Notes: generated from the letters alone by a model not told the origin. Positions 45,292-56,342 are shown, numbered from the stretch's first letter. The stretch is DNA of 64,000 nucleotides from Methylobacterium sp. NMS14P (GCF_028583545.1 NZ_CP087106.1:4894501-4958500), one strand, 5' to 3'. A program made the numbers and translations.

Positions 45292-45972
45292 TCAGGCCGC
45301 GAGACTGTCGAACAGCCCGCGCCCGTCGGTCCCGCCGACCAGGTCCTCGACGAAGTTCTCCGGGTGCGGCATCATCCCGAGGACGTTCCCGGTCTCCGAC
45401 AGGACGCCCGCGATGGCGTTGAGGGAGCCGTTGCGGTTCGCCTCGACGGTGATCGCGCCGGTCGCGTCGCAGTAGCGGAAGGCGACCCGGCCCTCGCCCT
45501 CGATCCGCGCCAGGGTCTCGGGATCGGCGAAGTAGTTGCCTTCCCCGTGGGCGACGCAGACGTCGATCACCTGGCCCCGGGTGTAGGCGCTGGTGAAGCG
45601 GGTGTCGGTGCGCTCCACCCGGAGCGTCTGCCGGTGGCAGATGAAGCGCCGGTCGACGTTGCGCATCAGCACGCCGGGCAGCAGGCCCGATTCGCACAGG
45701 ATCTGGAAGCCGTTGCAGATGCCGAGCACGAGCCCGCCGCGGGCCGCGTGGGCCCGGACCGCGTCCATGGCGGCGGCCCGGCCGGCGATGGCGCCGCAGC
45801 GCAGGTAGTCGCCGTACGAGAAGCCGCCGGGCAGGACCGCGAGGTCGGTGCCGGCGGGGAGCTCGTGGTCCGCGTGCCAGACGAGGCTCACCTGCGCGCC
45901 GGAGCGCCGCAGGGCCCGGACGACGTCCGACTCGCGGTTGGAACCCGGGAAGACGACGACCGCGGCGTGCAT
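45292..45972 (-). CDS. purQ: Phosphoribosylformylglycinamidine synthase subunit PurQ
   Basis: Glutaminase subunit of FGAM synthase in purine synthesis; supplies ammonia to PurL. 226 aa of the class I glutamine amidotransferase fold: VVFPGSNRESD at the start, LPGGFSYGDYLRCGAI, nucleophile Cys86 in LGICNGFQIL, and the His/Glu pair in MMPHPENF. ATG at 45972 overlaps the purS stop by one base (TGATG), indicating coupled translation. PurL is not in this window. A minus-strand terminator lies 130 bases downstream. Confidence 0.97.
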   Translation of the reverse strand: MHAAVVVFPGSNRESDVVRALRRSGAQVSLVWHADHELPAGTDLAVLPGGFSYGDYLRCGAIAGRAAAMDAVRAHAARGGLVLGICNGFQILCESGLLPGVLMRNVDRRFICHRQTLRVERTDTRFTSAYTRGQVIDVCVAHGEGNYFADPETLARIEGEGRVAFRYCDATGAITVEANRNGSLNAIAGVLSETGNVLGMMPHPENFVEDLVGGTDGRGLFDSLAA

Positions 45973-46211
45973 CAGAGGATCTCGATCGCGTAGTTCTCGA
46001 CGACGGTGTTGGCCAGGAGCTTCTCGCAGGCCGCCCGCAGGGTCGCCTCGGCAGCGGTGCTGTCGACCGCCGACACCTCGATGTCGAAGACCTTGCCCTG
46101 CCGGACGCCGTCGACGCCCTCGATGCTGAGGGATCGGAGGGCGGCCTCGATCGCCTTGCCCTGCGGGTCCAGCACACCGGTCTTCAGGGTGACGATGATA
46201 CGGGCTTTCAT
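45972..46211 (-). CDS. purS: Phosphoribosylformylglycinamidine synthase subunit PurS
   Basis: 79-aa small subunit that bridges PurL and PurQ in the three-part FGAM synthase. The sequence fits the family from MKARIIVTLKTGVLDPQGKAI to KLLANTVVENYAIEIL. ATG at 46211; open frame upstream is unrelated. First gene of a purSQ pair. Confidence 0.96.
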   Translation of the reverse strand: MKARIIVTLKTGVLDPQGKAIEAALRSLSIEGVDGVRQGKVFDIEVSAVDSTAAEATLRAACEKLLANTVVENYAIEIL

Positions 46212-46388
46212 GGATCTTCGGGTCTCACGCGTGTCCGGGACGGGGGTGTGACCTGCGACAACATCACACAGACCGTCGCCGGTCGCTTCTAGCAGGAAGG
46301 CCGGCGCACTGTCGAACACGCCGCACGCATAGGGATCATTCCGCCGTTGGATACAACTTGAATGAAGAACCCGCCCGCGCGCGCTCGT

Positions 46389-46628
46389 TCAGCGATGCGC
46401 CGCCGGGGCCGGCCCGCGCAGGGGTTCGATGCTGGTCGCCCGGCGCCAGAGCTGAAGCATGATCCAGGCCGCGAACAGGCTGAACAGGCCCATCAGGACG
46501 TGCCCGACCCGGTCGCCGAGATCGAAGATGCCCGCGATGGCCCAGCCCGCCGCGATGGCCACGGCGAACACCTCGGTGCCGACGAGGACCATCATGCTGA
46601 TGATGGTGATGGCGTTGCGCCCGTTCAC
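46389..46628 (-). CDS. Small two-helix membrane protein, unknown
   Basis: 79-aa protein with two hydrophobic segments (about 5-33 and 40-61; TIISMMVLVGTEVFAVAIA and VGHVLMGLFSLFAAWIMLQL) and a short polar tail. Start is a GTG at 46628 with GGCGGA upstream. Located between purS and regA on the same strand but separated from both by more than 130 bases, so probably on its own transcript. Small proteins of this shape occur in methylobacteria; no function known to me. Confidence 0.7.
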   Translation of the reverse strand: MNGRNAITIISMMVLVGTEVFAVAIAAGWAIAGIFDLGDRVGHVLMGLFSLFAAWIMLQLWRRATSIEPLRGPAPAAHR

Positions 46629-46767
46629 GAGATCCGCCCTCGAAAAGATTTCGGGCCCCGGACGAACCGTCCGGGACCCGCGCAGCTAGCCCACAGAGGC
46701 GGGGCGATGCAACCGACCGGATCGGCGCCGGCCCGCCGTCGAGGCCGCCACCCGGGCGGTCCCGGCC

Positions 46768-47367
46768 TCAGCGCGGCGCGCGCTTGGCCAGGATCCGCTG
46801 CAGGGTCCGGCGGTGCATGTTGAGGCGCCGGGCGGTCTCGCTGACGTTGCGGCTGCACAGCTCGTAGACGCGCTGGATGTGCTCCCAGCGGACCCGGTCG
46901 GCCGACATCGGGTTCTCGGGCGGGTCGGCCCGCTCGCCCGGCTGCGCCATCAGCGTGCCGTGGATCTCGTCGGCGTCGGCCGGCTTGGCGAGGTAGTCGA
47001 AGGCGCCGAGCTTCACCGCGGTGACCGCAGTGGCGATGTTGCCGTAGCCGGTGAGGATCACGCCGCGCGCTTCGGGGCGGCGCTCCTTGAGGCGGGCGAT
47101 CACGTCGAGGCCGTTGCCGTCGCCGAGGCGCATGTCGATCACCGCGAAGGCGGGGGCGCGCGCCTCGACGGCCGAGACGCCGTCCGCGACGCTGTCGGCC
47201 ACCTGCACGTGGTAGCCGCGGCTCTCCATGGCGCGGGCGAGGCGGGTCTGGAAGGGCTTGTCGTCGTCGACGATCAGCAGGCTGCGGTCGGAGAAGGCGG
47301 CCAGCGGATCGGCATCGTTGATCACGGCGGGGTCTGACGCCGCCGAGGTCCCGGGCTGCGTGAGCAT
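46768..47367 (-). CDS. regA: Redox response regulator RegA/ActR/PrrA type
   Basis: 199-aa response regulator partner of RegB. Receiver domain at about 27-145 with acidic LIVDDDKP, phospho-acceptor Asp78 in AVIDMRLGDGNG, ILTGYGN and the Lys in YLAKPADADE. The C-terminal Fis-type helix-turn-helix is at about 160-199 (HIQRVYELCSRNVSETARRLNMHRRTLQ in pieces), the hallmark of this family with its very conserved HTH. ATG at 47367, 46 bases after regB, so co-transcribed. In relatives it controls photosynthesis, CO2 and N2 fixation and respiration genes according to redox state. Confidence 0.92.
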   Translation of the reverse strand: MLTQPGTSAASDPAVINDADPLAAFSDRSLLIVDDDKPFQTRLARAMESRGYHVQVADSVADGVSAVEARAPAFAVIDMRLGDGNGLDVIARLKERRPEARGVILTGYGNIATAVTAVKLGAFDYLAKPADADEIHGTLMAQPGERADPPENPMSADRVRWEHIQRVYELCSRNVSETARRLNMHRRTLQRILAKRAPR

Positions 47368-47413
47368 CCGGCACTCCTTTCGGGTTTTCGTATTCGGGTT
47401 CTTGGTCTGTCCC

Positions 47414-48805
47414 TCATATAGGTACGGCGTCGCGCGGTGGCAGGGGGGCGCGGATACTGAGTTCCGGAGAATGTCGCGGCGCGGCGCCGCGCTCGAAGAT
47501 GTGGCGGGCCCAGGAGACGCGCACGATCGCCCCGTGGGCGTCCGGCGCCGCGACGTTCATCAGGGCGAGCTGCGCCCCCGAGCGCTCGATCAGGGTCTTG
47601 GCGATGAACAGCCCGAGGCCGAGCCCGGCCCCCACGGTCCCGCCGGATTGCGGCCGGTCGTGGCTGCGGGTGGTGACGTAGGGCTCGCCCGCGCGCAGCA
47701 GCACCTCGCTGGAGAAGCCCGGCCCGTCGTCGCGGATCTCGATCCAGACCCGGTCGGGGGTCCAGCGCCCCTCCACGGTGACGCCGGCCTCGGCGAAGTC
47801 GACGGCGTTGTCGAGGATGTTGGCGAGCCCGAACATGACGCCCGGGTTGCGCCGGCAGGCCGGCTCCGGCCCCTCGCCGGCGCTGGTGACGGCGAGGGCG
47901 GCGCCGAGTGCCCGCTGCGGCGCCACCAGCTCCTCCACGAGGTGGCTGAACGTCACCGTCTCCAGGAAGCCGGCCCCGGCCCCGTCCCCGTCGAGGGAGG
48001 TCAGCTTGCCGAGGATGCCGCGGCAGCGGTCGACCTGCTCGCGCAGCAGGTTGAGATCCTCCGCCACCCCCGGGGAGGCGGTGGGGCCGAGCTGGCGGAT
48101 CAGCTCCTTGGTCACCACCATGATCGTGCCCAGCGGCGTGCCCAATTCGTGGGCAGCCGCGGCCGCGAGCCCGTCGAGCTGCGACAGGTGCTGCTCGCGG
48201 GCGAGCACCAGCTCGGTGGCGGCGAGCGCCTGGGCGAGGAGCCGGGTCTCCTCGGCCACCCGCCACGCGTAGACGCCCGTGAAGGCGGTGCCGAGCAGGA
48301 TCGCGGTCCAGACGCCGGAGACGTACAGGAACGGCAGCTCAATCCGCCCGTCCGCGAACCAGGGCAGGGGCCGGTGCACCAGGGCCAGCAGGGTCGCGAG
48401 GCCGACCGCCAGGAGGCCGAGCGCCAGCGTCCGCTCGGGCGGCAGGGCGGTGGCGGAGATCAGCACGGGGGCGAGGAACAGCAGCGAGAACGGGTTCTGG
48501 AGCCCGCCCGTGAGGAACAGCAGGGCGGCGAGCTGCACGATGTCGAAGGCGAGCAGCAGCGCGGCGGAATCGTCGCTGAGCCGGTAGCTCGCCGGGAAGC
48601 GGATCCGCAGGGCGAGGTTCAGCCAGGACGAGGTGGCGATCACCAGGAAGCACCAGCCGAAGGGCAGGGGTAGGCCGAGGCCGAACTGCGCCCCCACGAC
48701 CGCCGCGCTCTGGCCCGTGATGGCGAGCCAGCGCAGGCGGACGAAGGTGTCGAGCCGCAGGTGTCGCGCGTCGCGACCGAGGCCGCTGAGATCGGTATCG
48801 GGCAT
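47414..48805 (-). CDS. regB: Redox sensor histidine kinase RegB/ActS/PrrB type
   Basis: 463-aa membrane sensor kinase. Six membrane helices lie in residues 25-185. The conserved quinone-associated heptapeptide GGLQNPF is at 100-106. The H-box is AAAHELGTPLGTI with His219, and a cysteine at 261 (EQVDRCRGIL) sits where RegB carries its redox-active Cys. ATPase boxes follow: NILDNAVDF, DDGPGFS, GLGLGLFIAKTL. ATG at 48805 is chosen because the cytoplasmic N-terminus then has normal length; longer frames exist upstream. Directly precedes regA and is divergent from the PHA depolymerase gene. Confidence 0.93.
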   Translation of the reverse strand: MPDTDLSGLGRDARHLRLDTFVRLRWLAITGQSAAVVGAQFGLGLPLPFGWCFLVIATSSWLNLALRIRFPASYRLSDDSAALLLAFDIVQLAALLFLTGGLQNPFSLLFLAPVLISATALPPERTLALGLLAVGLATLLALVHRPLPWFADGRIELPFLYVSGVWTAILLGTAFTGVYAWRVAEETRLLAQALAATELVLAREQHLSQLDGLAAAAAHELGTPLGTIMVVTKELIRQLGPTASPGVAEDLNLLREQVDRCRGILGKLTSLDGDGAGAGFLETVTFSHLVEELVAPQRALGAALAVTSAGEGPEPACRRNPGVMFGLANILDNAVDFAEAGVTVEGRWTPDRVWIEIRDDGPGFSSEVLLRAGEPYVTTRSHDRPQSGGTVGAGLGLGLFIAKTLIERSGAQLALMNVAAPDAHGAIVRVSWARHIFERGAAPRHSPELSIRAPLPPRDAVPI

Positions 48806-49077
48806 AGGCTGTATCGGTCCGTCGCCGGACGGGCCCGCCGGCGCGGCGTCCCGCGGACTCCCTTCGCATGACGCGGCGGTGGGAATCCCGGCACGCCGAC
48901 CCGGACACGTCGTCGCTGGCGGACGGTCGCCCGCGGACGTGGTCACAGGCAAGTCGCCGCAGCTCCGGGATGTTCCGCCCGCGTTCAGGGTGGAGCATTA
49001 TCCTACCGATTCGGGTTGCAGAGGGTGAGGGCCGCGCGGCTCGATGCCCGCGGCCAGACCGAGACCGCGAGGTGACG
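48806..49077. promoter_or_regulatory. Divergent control region regB / PHA depolymerase
   Basis: 272 bases between two divergent starts. The part near 48985-49015 is AT-richer (TTATCCTACCGATTCGGG) and GAGGTGA at 49069-49075 is the depolymerase ribosome site. No clear palindrome recognised. Confidence 0.4.
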
Positions 49078-50355
49078 ATGCTGCTGGCCTATTCCCTGTA
49101 CGAGGGCGCCCGCGCCCTGATGGCGCCCGCCCGCGTCGCCGCCGACCTCACCCGCTACGGCCTGCAGATGCCGGGCAATCCCCTGGCCTACGGACCCTAT
49201 GCCCGCGCGGTCAGCGCCGGCTGCGAGATGTTCGAGCGCGTCACCCGCCAGTACGGCAAGCCCGCCTTCGGCTTCACCGAGACGGTGGTGGACGGCGCGG
49301 CGGTCCCGGTCACCGAGCGGGTGGTCTGGGAGCGGCCGTTCTGCCGCCTGATCGCCTTCGACCGCGCGTTCCAGGCCGCCCCCGCGGAGCCGCAGCCCAA
49401 GCTGCTGATCGTCGCGCCGATGTCGGGGCACTACGCCACGCTGCTGCGCGGCACCGTCGAGGCGATGCTGCCGAACCACCGGGTGTTCATCACCGACTGG
49501 ACCGACGCCCGGATGGTGCCGCTCTTCGCGGGCCAGTTCGATCTCGACGACTACATCGACTACCTGCAGGAGATGTTCGCGGTCCTGGGGCCGGACCTGC
49601 ACGTCATGGCAGTGTGCCAGCCGGCGGTGCCGGTCTTCGCCGCGGTGGCGCTGATGGAGGCGGCCGACGAGCCGGCCGTGCCGACCTCCATGACCCTGAT
49701 GGGCGGCCCGATCGACACCCGCCGCTCGCCCACCGCGGTGAACTGCCTCGCGCAGGAGCGCGGCCAGAAGTGGTTCGAGCAGAACACGATCAGCCTCGTG
49801 CCGCCGATCTACCCAGGTGCGTGGCGCCGGGTCTATCCGGGCTTCCTGCAGCTGTCGGGCTTCATGGCGATGAACCTCGACCGCCACGTCACCGCCCATT
49901 CGGACATGTTCGACCATCTGGTGACGGGCGACGGCGACTCGGCCGAGAAGCACCGCGAATTCTACGACGAGTACCTCGCCGTGATGGACCTGACGGCCGA
50001 GTACTACCTCCAGACCGTGCAGACCGTGTTCGTCGACCACGCCCTGCCGACGGGGCAGATGACGCACCGCGGCACGCCGGTCGATCTCGGCGCCATCCGC
50101 CGCTGCGCGATCCTCGCGGTCGAGGGCGAGAACGACGACATCTCCGGCGTCGGCCAGACCAAGGCGGCCCTCGACCTGACGCCGAACCTTCCGGAGGCGC
50201 GCAAGGCCTACCATCTCCAGACCGGCGTCGGCCATTACGGCGTGTTCAACGGCTCGCGCTACCGGGCGGTGATCGCCCCCCGCATCGCGGCCTTCATCCG
50301 CGCCATGCAGGCGGTGCCGGGCGCGCGGGGCGGCCACCTGCGGCAGGTGGGCTGA
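49078..50355 (+). CDS. phaZ: Intracellular polyhydroxyalkanoate depolymerase
   Basis: 425-aa cytoplasmic enzyme that mobilises stored PHB to 3-hydroxybutyrate units. It has an alpha/beta-hydrolase-like core with the nucleophile cysteine in AVCQPAVP (Cys180), replacing the usual serine as in the PhaZ1 class, followed by GENDDISG with the acidic residue and GVGHYGVFNG with the catalytic His near 400. The N-terminus LYEGARALMAPARVAADLTRYGL is typical. ATG at 49078. No signal peptide, so it acts on native granules, consistent with the phasin at 39.7 kb. Confidence 0.93.
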   Translation: MLLAYSLYEGARALMAPARVAADLTRYGLQMPGNPLAYGPYARAVSAGCEMFERVTRQYGKPAFGFTETVVDGAAVPVTERVVWERPFCRLIAFDRAFQAAPAEPQPKLLIVAPMSGHYATLLRGTVEAMLPNHRVFITDWTDARMVPLFAGQFDLDDYIDYLQEMFAVLGPDLHVMAVCQPAVPVFAAVALMEAADEPAVPTSMTLMGGPIDTRRSPTAVNCLAQERGQKWFEQNTISLVPPIYPGAWRRVYPGFLQLSGFMAMNLDRHVTAHSDMFDHLVTGDGDSAEKHREFYDEYLAVMDLTAEYYLQTVQTVFVDHALPTGQMTHRGTPVDLGAIRRCAILAVEGENDDISGVGQTKAALDLTPNLPEARKAYHLQTGVGHYGVFNGSRYRAVIAPRIAAFIRAMQAVPGARGGHLRQVG

Positions 50356-50411
50356 GCCCGGACCCGGCACGACGCGCCCCCGCTTCCCCCGCGGGGAGGG
50401 GCGGAGCGAGG

Positions 50412-50468
50412 GGGGAGACGGCGCGCGATCGCGCCGGCCTCCCGGTCGCGGCCGCGCGCCGTCTCCCC
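50412..50468. repeat. 16-bp perfect inverted repeat
   Basis: GGGGAGACGGCGCGCG at 50412-50427 and its exact complement at 50453-50468, separated by 25 bases. Located in the 449-base gap 50356-50804 after the depolymerase gene. It may act as a terminator (no T-run) or be a REP-like element. The rest of the gap shows only the leader of the next gene; the stretch around 50535-50575 is AT-richer. Confidence 0.7.
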
Positions 50469-50804
50469 GGGGCGCCGCGATGCGATCCCGGTATAGCGCG
50501 CGTTCGCGAGATCCCGCGCGCCGCGCCCGCGCGTCGAAAAAATCCCCCGCCGATCCTGAATACATAACGCAGTGACGGCCGGGCTGGCGCGGGCTTTGCG
50601 AGACGCGCCCCGTGAGTTCGAGCCGCACCGACACAGCCCCCATCCACGCCGACGTCGCCCTGGGGCCGGCGGCGGGGCGGGCGCGTGCCCGGGCCCCGTT
50701 GTCACGCCGGGCCATTGCGCCCGTGCATCAGAACCGTTCAAACTCGCCCGCAAGGTGCGGGCCGGCGACCGATGCTTGAGACCCGCACCGCCAGGGAGAC
50801 GACG

Positions 50805-52391
50805 ATGGACCGCAGGACCTTTCTCAAGGGTTCGGCTGCGCTCGGTTTGGCTGCGCCGCAACTCGCGCGGCCGGCCCTCGCGCAGGGCGGCAAGGTCCTG
50901 CGCTTCGTGCCGCAGGCGAACCTCGCCAATTTCGACCCGATCTGGGGAACCCAGTACGTGGTGCGCAACGCCGGCACCCTCGTCTGGGACATGCTGTACG
51001 GCGTCGACGCGCAGCTGAAGCCGCAGCGCCAGATGGTCGAGTCCGAGGAGGTCTCGGGCGACAAGCTGACCTGGACCTTCCGGCTGCGCCCCGGCCTCAA
51101 GTGGCACGACGGCGAGCCGGTTCTCGCCAAGGACGTGGTGGCGAGCCTCACCCGCTGGATGGCCCGGGACCCGATCGGCCTGATGATCCGCGGCATCCAG
51201 GACGACCTCGCGGCGACCGACGACAAGACCTTCCAGTGGCGCCTGAAGAAGCCGTTCCCGAAGCTGCTCTACGCGCTCGGCAAGACCAACGCGCCGATGG
51301 CCCTGATGATGCCGGAGCGGATCGCCAAGACCGACCCGTTCACGCAGATCTCCGAGTATGTCGGCTCGGGCCCGATGAAGTTCGTCCGCAACGAGTGGGT
51401 GCCCGGCGCCCGGGCGGTGTTCGAGACCTTCGCCGACTACAAGCCCCGCGACGAGCCGAATTCCTGGCTCGCAGGCGGCAAGCGCATGCTGGTCGACCGG
51501 GTCGAGTGGGTGATCATGCCGGACGCCGCCACCGCGTCGGCGGCCCTGCAGAACGGCGAGGTCGACTGGTGGGAGAACCCGATCTCCGACCTCGTGCCGC
51601 TGCTGCGCAAGAACGCCAACCTCAACGTCGATATCGCCGACCCGCTGGGCAATGTCGGGTCGTTCCGGATGAACCACCTGCACCCGCCCTTCGACAACCC
51701 GAAGATCCGCCAGGCGGTCATGACCGCGATGAGCCAGGAGGATTACATGCGGGCGATCGTCGGCGACGACGACAGCCTGTGGAAGAAGCTGCCGGGCTTC
51801 TTCACGCCGGGGACGCCCCTCTACAGCGAGGCCGGCGGCGGCAATGTCGGCAAGGGCGACATCAAGCTCGGCCAGAAGCTGCTCAAGGAGGCCGGCTACA
51901 AGGGCGAGCCGGTGGTCTGCGTCGTGGCGCAGGACCAGGGGATCACCAAGGCGCAGGGCGACATCACCGCCGACCTCCTGAAGCAGATGGGCTTCAACGT
52001 CGACTTCGTCGCCACCGACTGGGGCACGACCGGCACCCGCCGGGCCTCCAAGGCGCCGCCGTCCCAGGGCGGCTGGAACATGTTCCACACGTGGCACGCG
52101 GGCGCCGACTGCATCAACCCGGCGGGCTACCCGGCGGTGCGGGCGAGCGGCGACAAGGCATGGTTCGGCTGGCCCAGCATCCCGCCGGTCGAGACTGCCA
52201 TCGCCGAGTGGTTCGACGCCGCCGACCCGGCCGCCGAGAAGGCCGCCATCGACAAGGTCAACGCCGCCGCCTGCGAGGGCGTGGTCTACGTGCCCACCGG
52301 GTTCTTCCTCGGCTACCAGGCGTGGCGCAAGAACGTCTCCGGCATCGTGAAGGGGCCGATTCCCTTCACCTGGGGCGTGTCGAAGGCTTAG
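50805..52391 (+). CDS. Peptide-type ABC transporter substrate-binding protein (family 5)
   Basis: 528-aa periplasmic binding protein. The signal MDRRTFLKGSAALGLA carries a twin-arginine motif (RRTFLK), suggesting Tat export, and cleavage near PALAQ (about residue 27). The mature protein has family-5 marks: TWTFRLRPGLKWHDGEPVLAKDVVAS near 90-115 and EYVGSGPMKFVRNEW near 185. ATG at 50805 with AGGGAG upstream. First gene of a five-gene transport operon ending with an amidohydrolase. Likely ligands are peptides, opines or similar amides; not determinable from sequence. Confidence 0.9.
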   Translation: MDRRTFLKGSAALGLAAPQLARPALAQGGKVLRFVPQANLANFDPIWGTQYVVRNAGTLVWDMLYGVDAQLKPQRQMVESEEVSGDKLTWTFRLRPGLKWHDGEPVLAKDVVASLTRWMARDPIGLMIRGIQDDLAATDDKTFQWRLKKPFPKLLYALGKTNAPMALMMPERIAKTDPFTQISEYVGSGPMKFVRNEWVPGARAVFETFADYKPRDEPNSWLAGGKRMLVDRVEWVIMPDAATASAALQNGEVDWWENPISDLVPLLRKNANLNVDIADPLGNVGSFRMNHLHPPFDNPKIRQAVMTAMSQEDYMRAIVGDDDSLWKKLPGFFTPGTPLYSEAGGGNVGKGDIKLGQKLLKEAGYKGEPVVCVVAQDQGITKAQGDITADLLKQMGFNVDFVATDWGTTGTRRASKAPPSQGGWNMFHTWHAGADCINPAGYPAVRASGDKAWFGWPSIPPVETAIAEWFDAADPAAEKAAIDKVNAAACEGVVYVPTGFFLGYQAWRKNVSGIVKGPIPFTWGVSKA

Positions 52392-52406
52392 GACCGGAGG
52401 CGCCCC

Positions 52407-53348
52407 ATGCTCGGCTATATCGGCAGGCGCATCCTCGCCACCATCCCGGTCATGGCGGTGGTCGGGCTGTTCGTCTTCAGCCTCCTCTACTTCGCCCCGG
52501 GCGACCCGGCCGCGATCATCGCGGGCGACCAGGCGACGCCCGACGACGTCGCCCGCATCCGCGCCACGCTCGGCCTCGACCGGCCGTTCCTGGTGCGGTT
52601 CTGGGAATGGTCGTGGCAGATCCTCCACGGGGATCTCGGCACCTCGATCTTCACCAACCTGCCGGTCACCACCATGATCGGCCAGCGGGTGCAGCCCACC
52701 GTCTCGCTGATGCTCGTCACCCTGGTCTTCGCCATCGTGGTGGCGGTGCCGCTCGGCGTCGTCGCCGCCTGGAAGGCCGGCAGCCTGATCGACCGCCTCG
52801 TGATGGGGCTCGCCGTGACGGGCTTCTCGGTGCCGGTCTTCGTGGTCGGCTACGTGCTGGCCTACGTCTTCGCCCTCGAGCTCGGCTGGCTGCCGGTCCA
52901 GGGCTACACGCCGATCGAGCAGGGCCTGTGGCCCTGGCTGTCCAACCTGATCCTGCCGGCGGTGACGCTGGGCCTCGTCTACATCGCGCTGATCGCCCGG
53001 GTGACCCGCGCGACCATGCTCGACGTGCTCCAGCAGGATTACGTGCGCACCGCCCGGGCCAAGGGGCTGGCGCAGGGGCCGGTCCTGTTCGTCCACGCCC
53101 TCAAGAACGCCGCCGTGCCGATCGTCACCGTGATCGGCATCGGCATCGCGTTGCTGATCGGCGGCGCGGTGGTGACCGAGACGGTCTTCGCGATTCCCGG
53201 CCTCGGGCGCCTCACCGTCGACGCGATCCTGCGGCGCGACTACCCGGTCATCCAGGGCGTCGTGCTGCTGTTCAGCTTCGTCTACGTGCTCGTGAACCTC
53301 GCCATCGACCTCTTCTACACCGTGCTCGACCCGAGGATCCGCTATTGA
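52407..53348 (+). CDS. ABC transporter permease, DppB-like
   Basis: 313-aa inner-membrane permease with six helices, starting [35 protein letters not shown], the standard DppB/OppB beginning (quoted in part elsewhere as [11 protein letters not shown]). The EAA loop is [11 protein letters not shown]. It begins 15 bases after the binding-protein stop and its own stop overlaps the next start. Confidence 0.92.
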   Translation: MLGYIGRRILATIPVMAVVGLFVFSLLYFAPGDPAAIIAGDQATPDDVARIRATLGLDRPFLVRFWEWSWQILHGDLGTSIFTNLPVTTMIGQRVQPTVSLMLVTLVFAIVVAVPLGVVAAWKAGSLIDRLVMGLAVTGFSVPVFVVGYVLAYVFALELGWLPVQGYTPIEQGLWPWLSNLILPAVTLGLVYIALIARVTRATMLDVLQQDYVRTARAKGLAQGPVLFVHALKNAAVPIVTVIGIGIALLIGGAVVTETVFAIPGLGRLTVDAILRRDYPVIQGVVLLFSFVYVLVNLAIDLFYTVLDPRIRY

Positions 53349-54319
53349 CCGCGACCGTCGCGCCCTTCCCCAGCAGCGCCCCGCAGGCGGGCGCCCCGCC
53401 CGAGGGGATCGCCCCCAAGGCGCCCCCGCCGCCCGGCCTCGCCGTCGCGGCGCCGCTGCCCGACGTCATCCCGGCCCGCAAGCGCCGGGGCCGGGTCTGG
53501 ACCTATGTCCGCCGCAACCCGACCATCGTGGTCGGCGGCGTGCTGCTCCTCGTCGTCTTCCTGATGGCGGTCCTCGCTCCTTACCTAGGCACCGTCGACC
53601 CGACCGCCCTGGCGCCGGCCAAGCGCACCCGGGCGCCGTCGGCGCAGTACTGGTTCGGCACCGACATGCTCGGCCGCGACGTCTACTCGCGGGTGGTCTA
53701 CGGCGCCCGGGTCTCGCTGCTGGTCGGCTTCTCGGTGGCGTTCCTCGCCTCGGTCGCCGGGCTGGCGGTCGGCCTCGTCTCCGGCATGGTGCGCTGGCTC
53801 GACGGGATCGTCATGCGGGTCGTCGACGGCATGATGTCGATCCCGCCGATCCTGCTCGCGGTCGCGCTGATGGCGCTCACCCGCGGCTCGGTCCAGAACG
53901 TGATCATCGCGATCACCATCGCGGAGATCCCGCGCGTCGCCCGCCTCGTGCGCGGCGTGGTGCTGTCGCTGCGCGAGCAGCCCTACGTCGAGGCGGCGGT
54001 GACCACGGGCACCCGGATGCCGGCGATCATCTGGCGCCACATCCTGCCCAACACGCTGGCGCCCATGACCGTGCAGGCGACCTACATCTGCGCCTCCGCG
54101 ATGATCACCGAGGCGATCCTGTCGTTCATCGGCGCGGGCGTGCCGCCGTCGACGCCCTCCTGGGGCAACATCATGGCCGAGGGCCGGGCCCTCTGGCAGG
54201 TGAAGTTCTACATCATCCTGTTCCCGGCCATCTTCCTCTCGATGACGGTGCTCGCCGTGAACCTCGTCGGCGACGGCCTGCGCGACGCCCTCGACCCCCG
54301 CATGGCGAAGGACGTGTGA
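53345..54319 (+). CDS. ABC transporter permease, DppC-like
   Basis: 324-aa second permease. Start is a TTG at 53345 overlapping the previous stop as TTGA, with GAGGATC upstream; no ATG or GTG fits better. A long Pro/Ala-rich cytoplasmic leader (about 50 residues) precedes the first helix, then [22 protein letters not shown], the EAA loop [11 protein letters not shown] and [11 protein letters not shown] at the C-terminus, as in DppC. Forms the pore with the preceding permease. Confidence 0.9.
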   Translation: MTATVAPFPSSAPQAGAPPEGIAPKAPPPPGLAVAAPLPDVIPARKRRGRVWTYVRRNPTIVVGGVLLLVVFLMAVLAPYLGTVDPTALAPAKRTRAPSAQYWFGTDMLGRDVYSRVVYGARVSLLVGFSVAFLASVAGLAVGLVSGMVRWLDGIVMRVVDGMMSIPPILLAVALMALTRGSVQNVIIAITIAEIPRVARLVRGVVLSLREQPYVEAAVTTGTRMPAIIWRHILPNTLAPMTVQATYICASAMITEAILSFIGAGVPPSTPSWGNIMAEGRALWQVKFYIILFPAIFLSMTVLAVNLVGDGLRDALDPRMAKDV

Positions 54320-55325
54320 TGAGCACAGGCGTGAGCGGCACCCCCCTCCTGTCGATCGAGAACCTGCAGGTCCATTTCCGCACCCCCGACGGGGTGAACC
54401 GGGCGGTGGACGGGGTCTCGTTCGCGATCCAGTCGGGCGAGACCCTGGCGATCGTGGGCGAGTCCGGCTGCGGCAAGTCGGTGACCTCGATGTCGATCCT
54501 GCGGCTCCTGCCCGAGCCGCCGGCCCGCATCGCCGGCGCGATCAGGTTCGAAGGGAAAAACCTCCTCGACCTGCCGAACAGCGCCATGCGCAAGATCCGC
54601 GGCAACGACATCAGCGTGATCTTCCAGGAGCCGATGACCTCGCTGAACCCGGTGCTGACGGTCGGCCGCCAGATCGGCGAGACCCTGCGGCTGCACCAGG
54701 GGCTCGGCCGCCGGGAGGCCGAGGAGCGGGCTGTGGAGATGCTGACCCTCGTCGGCATCCCCGAGCCGCGGCGCCGGGTGCGGGAATACCCGCACCAGCT
54801 CTCCGGCGGCATGCGCCAGCGGGTGATGATCGCCATCGCGCTCGCCTGCTCGCCGAAGCTCCTGATCGCCGACGAGCCGACCACGGCGCTCGACGTGACC
54901 ATCCAGGCCCAGATCCTCGACCTGATGCGCGACCTGAAGGCCCGGGTCGGGGCCGCCATCATGCTGATCACCCACGATCTCGGCGTGGTCGCCGAGGTCG
55001 CCGACCGGGTGGTGGTGATGTATGCCGGCCGCAAGGTCGAGGAGGCGCCGGTCCGCGACCTGTTCCGGTCGCCGCGCCACCCCTACACCCGCGGCCTGAT
55101 GGGTGCGGTGCCGAAGCTCGGCGCCGTCGAGCACGGGGCCGACGCGCGGCTCGCCGAGATCCCCGGCATGGTGCCGAGCCTGAAGGGCCGGATCGAGGGC
55201 TGCGTCTTCGCCGGGCGCTGCCCGGACGTGACCGACCTGTGCCGCGCCTACGCGCCGGCCCTGGAGCCGAAGGCGCCGGGCCACCTCGCCGCCTGCCACT
55301 ACGCGCCGAAGGACGCCCTCGCGGC

Positions 55326-55329
<4 letters not shown>
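54319..55329 (+). CDS. ABC transporter ATP-binding protein, DppD-like
   Basis: 336-aa ATPase of the peptide importer. Walker A GESGCGKS near residue 50, Q-loop [12 protein letters not shown], signature [12 protein letters not shown] and Walker [13 protein letters not shown]. The C-terminal oligopeptide/dipeptide domain carries the conserved cysteines ([15 protein letters not shown] ... AACHY). Start ATG 54319 overlaps the previous stop (TGATG); GTG at 54316 is an alternative. Confidence 0.93.

Positions 55330-56342
<1,013 letters not shown>

Noticed and set aside
45204..45330. Plus-strand small frame starting ATGTCCAACTCGATATCC.
   Set aside because: It runs into antisense of purQ, has no good ribosome site and no recognisable composition; hairpins and a minus-strand terminator explain the region better.
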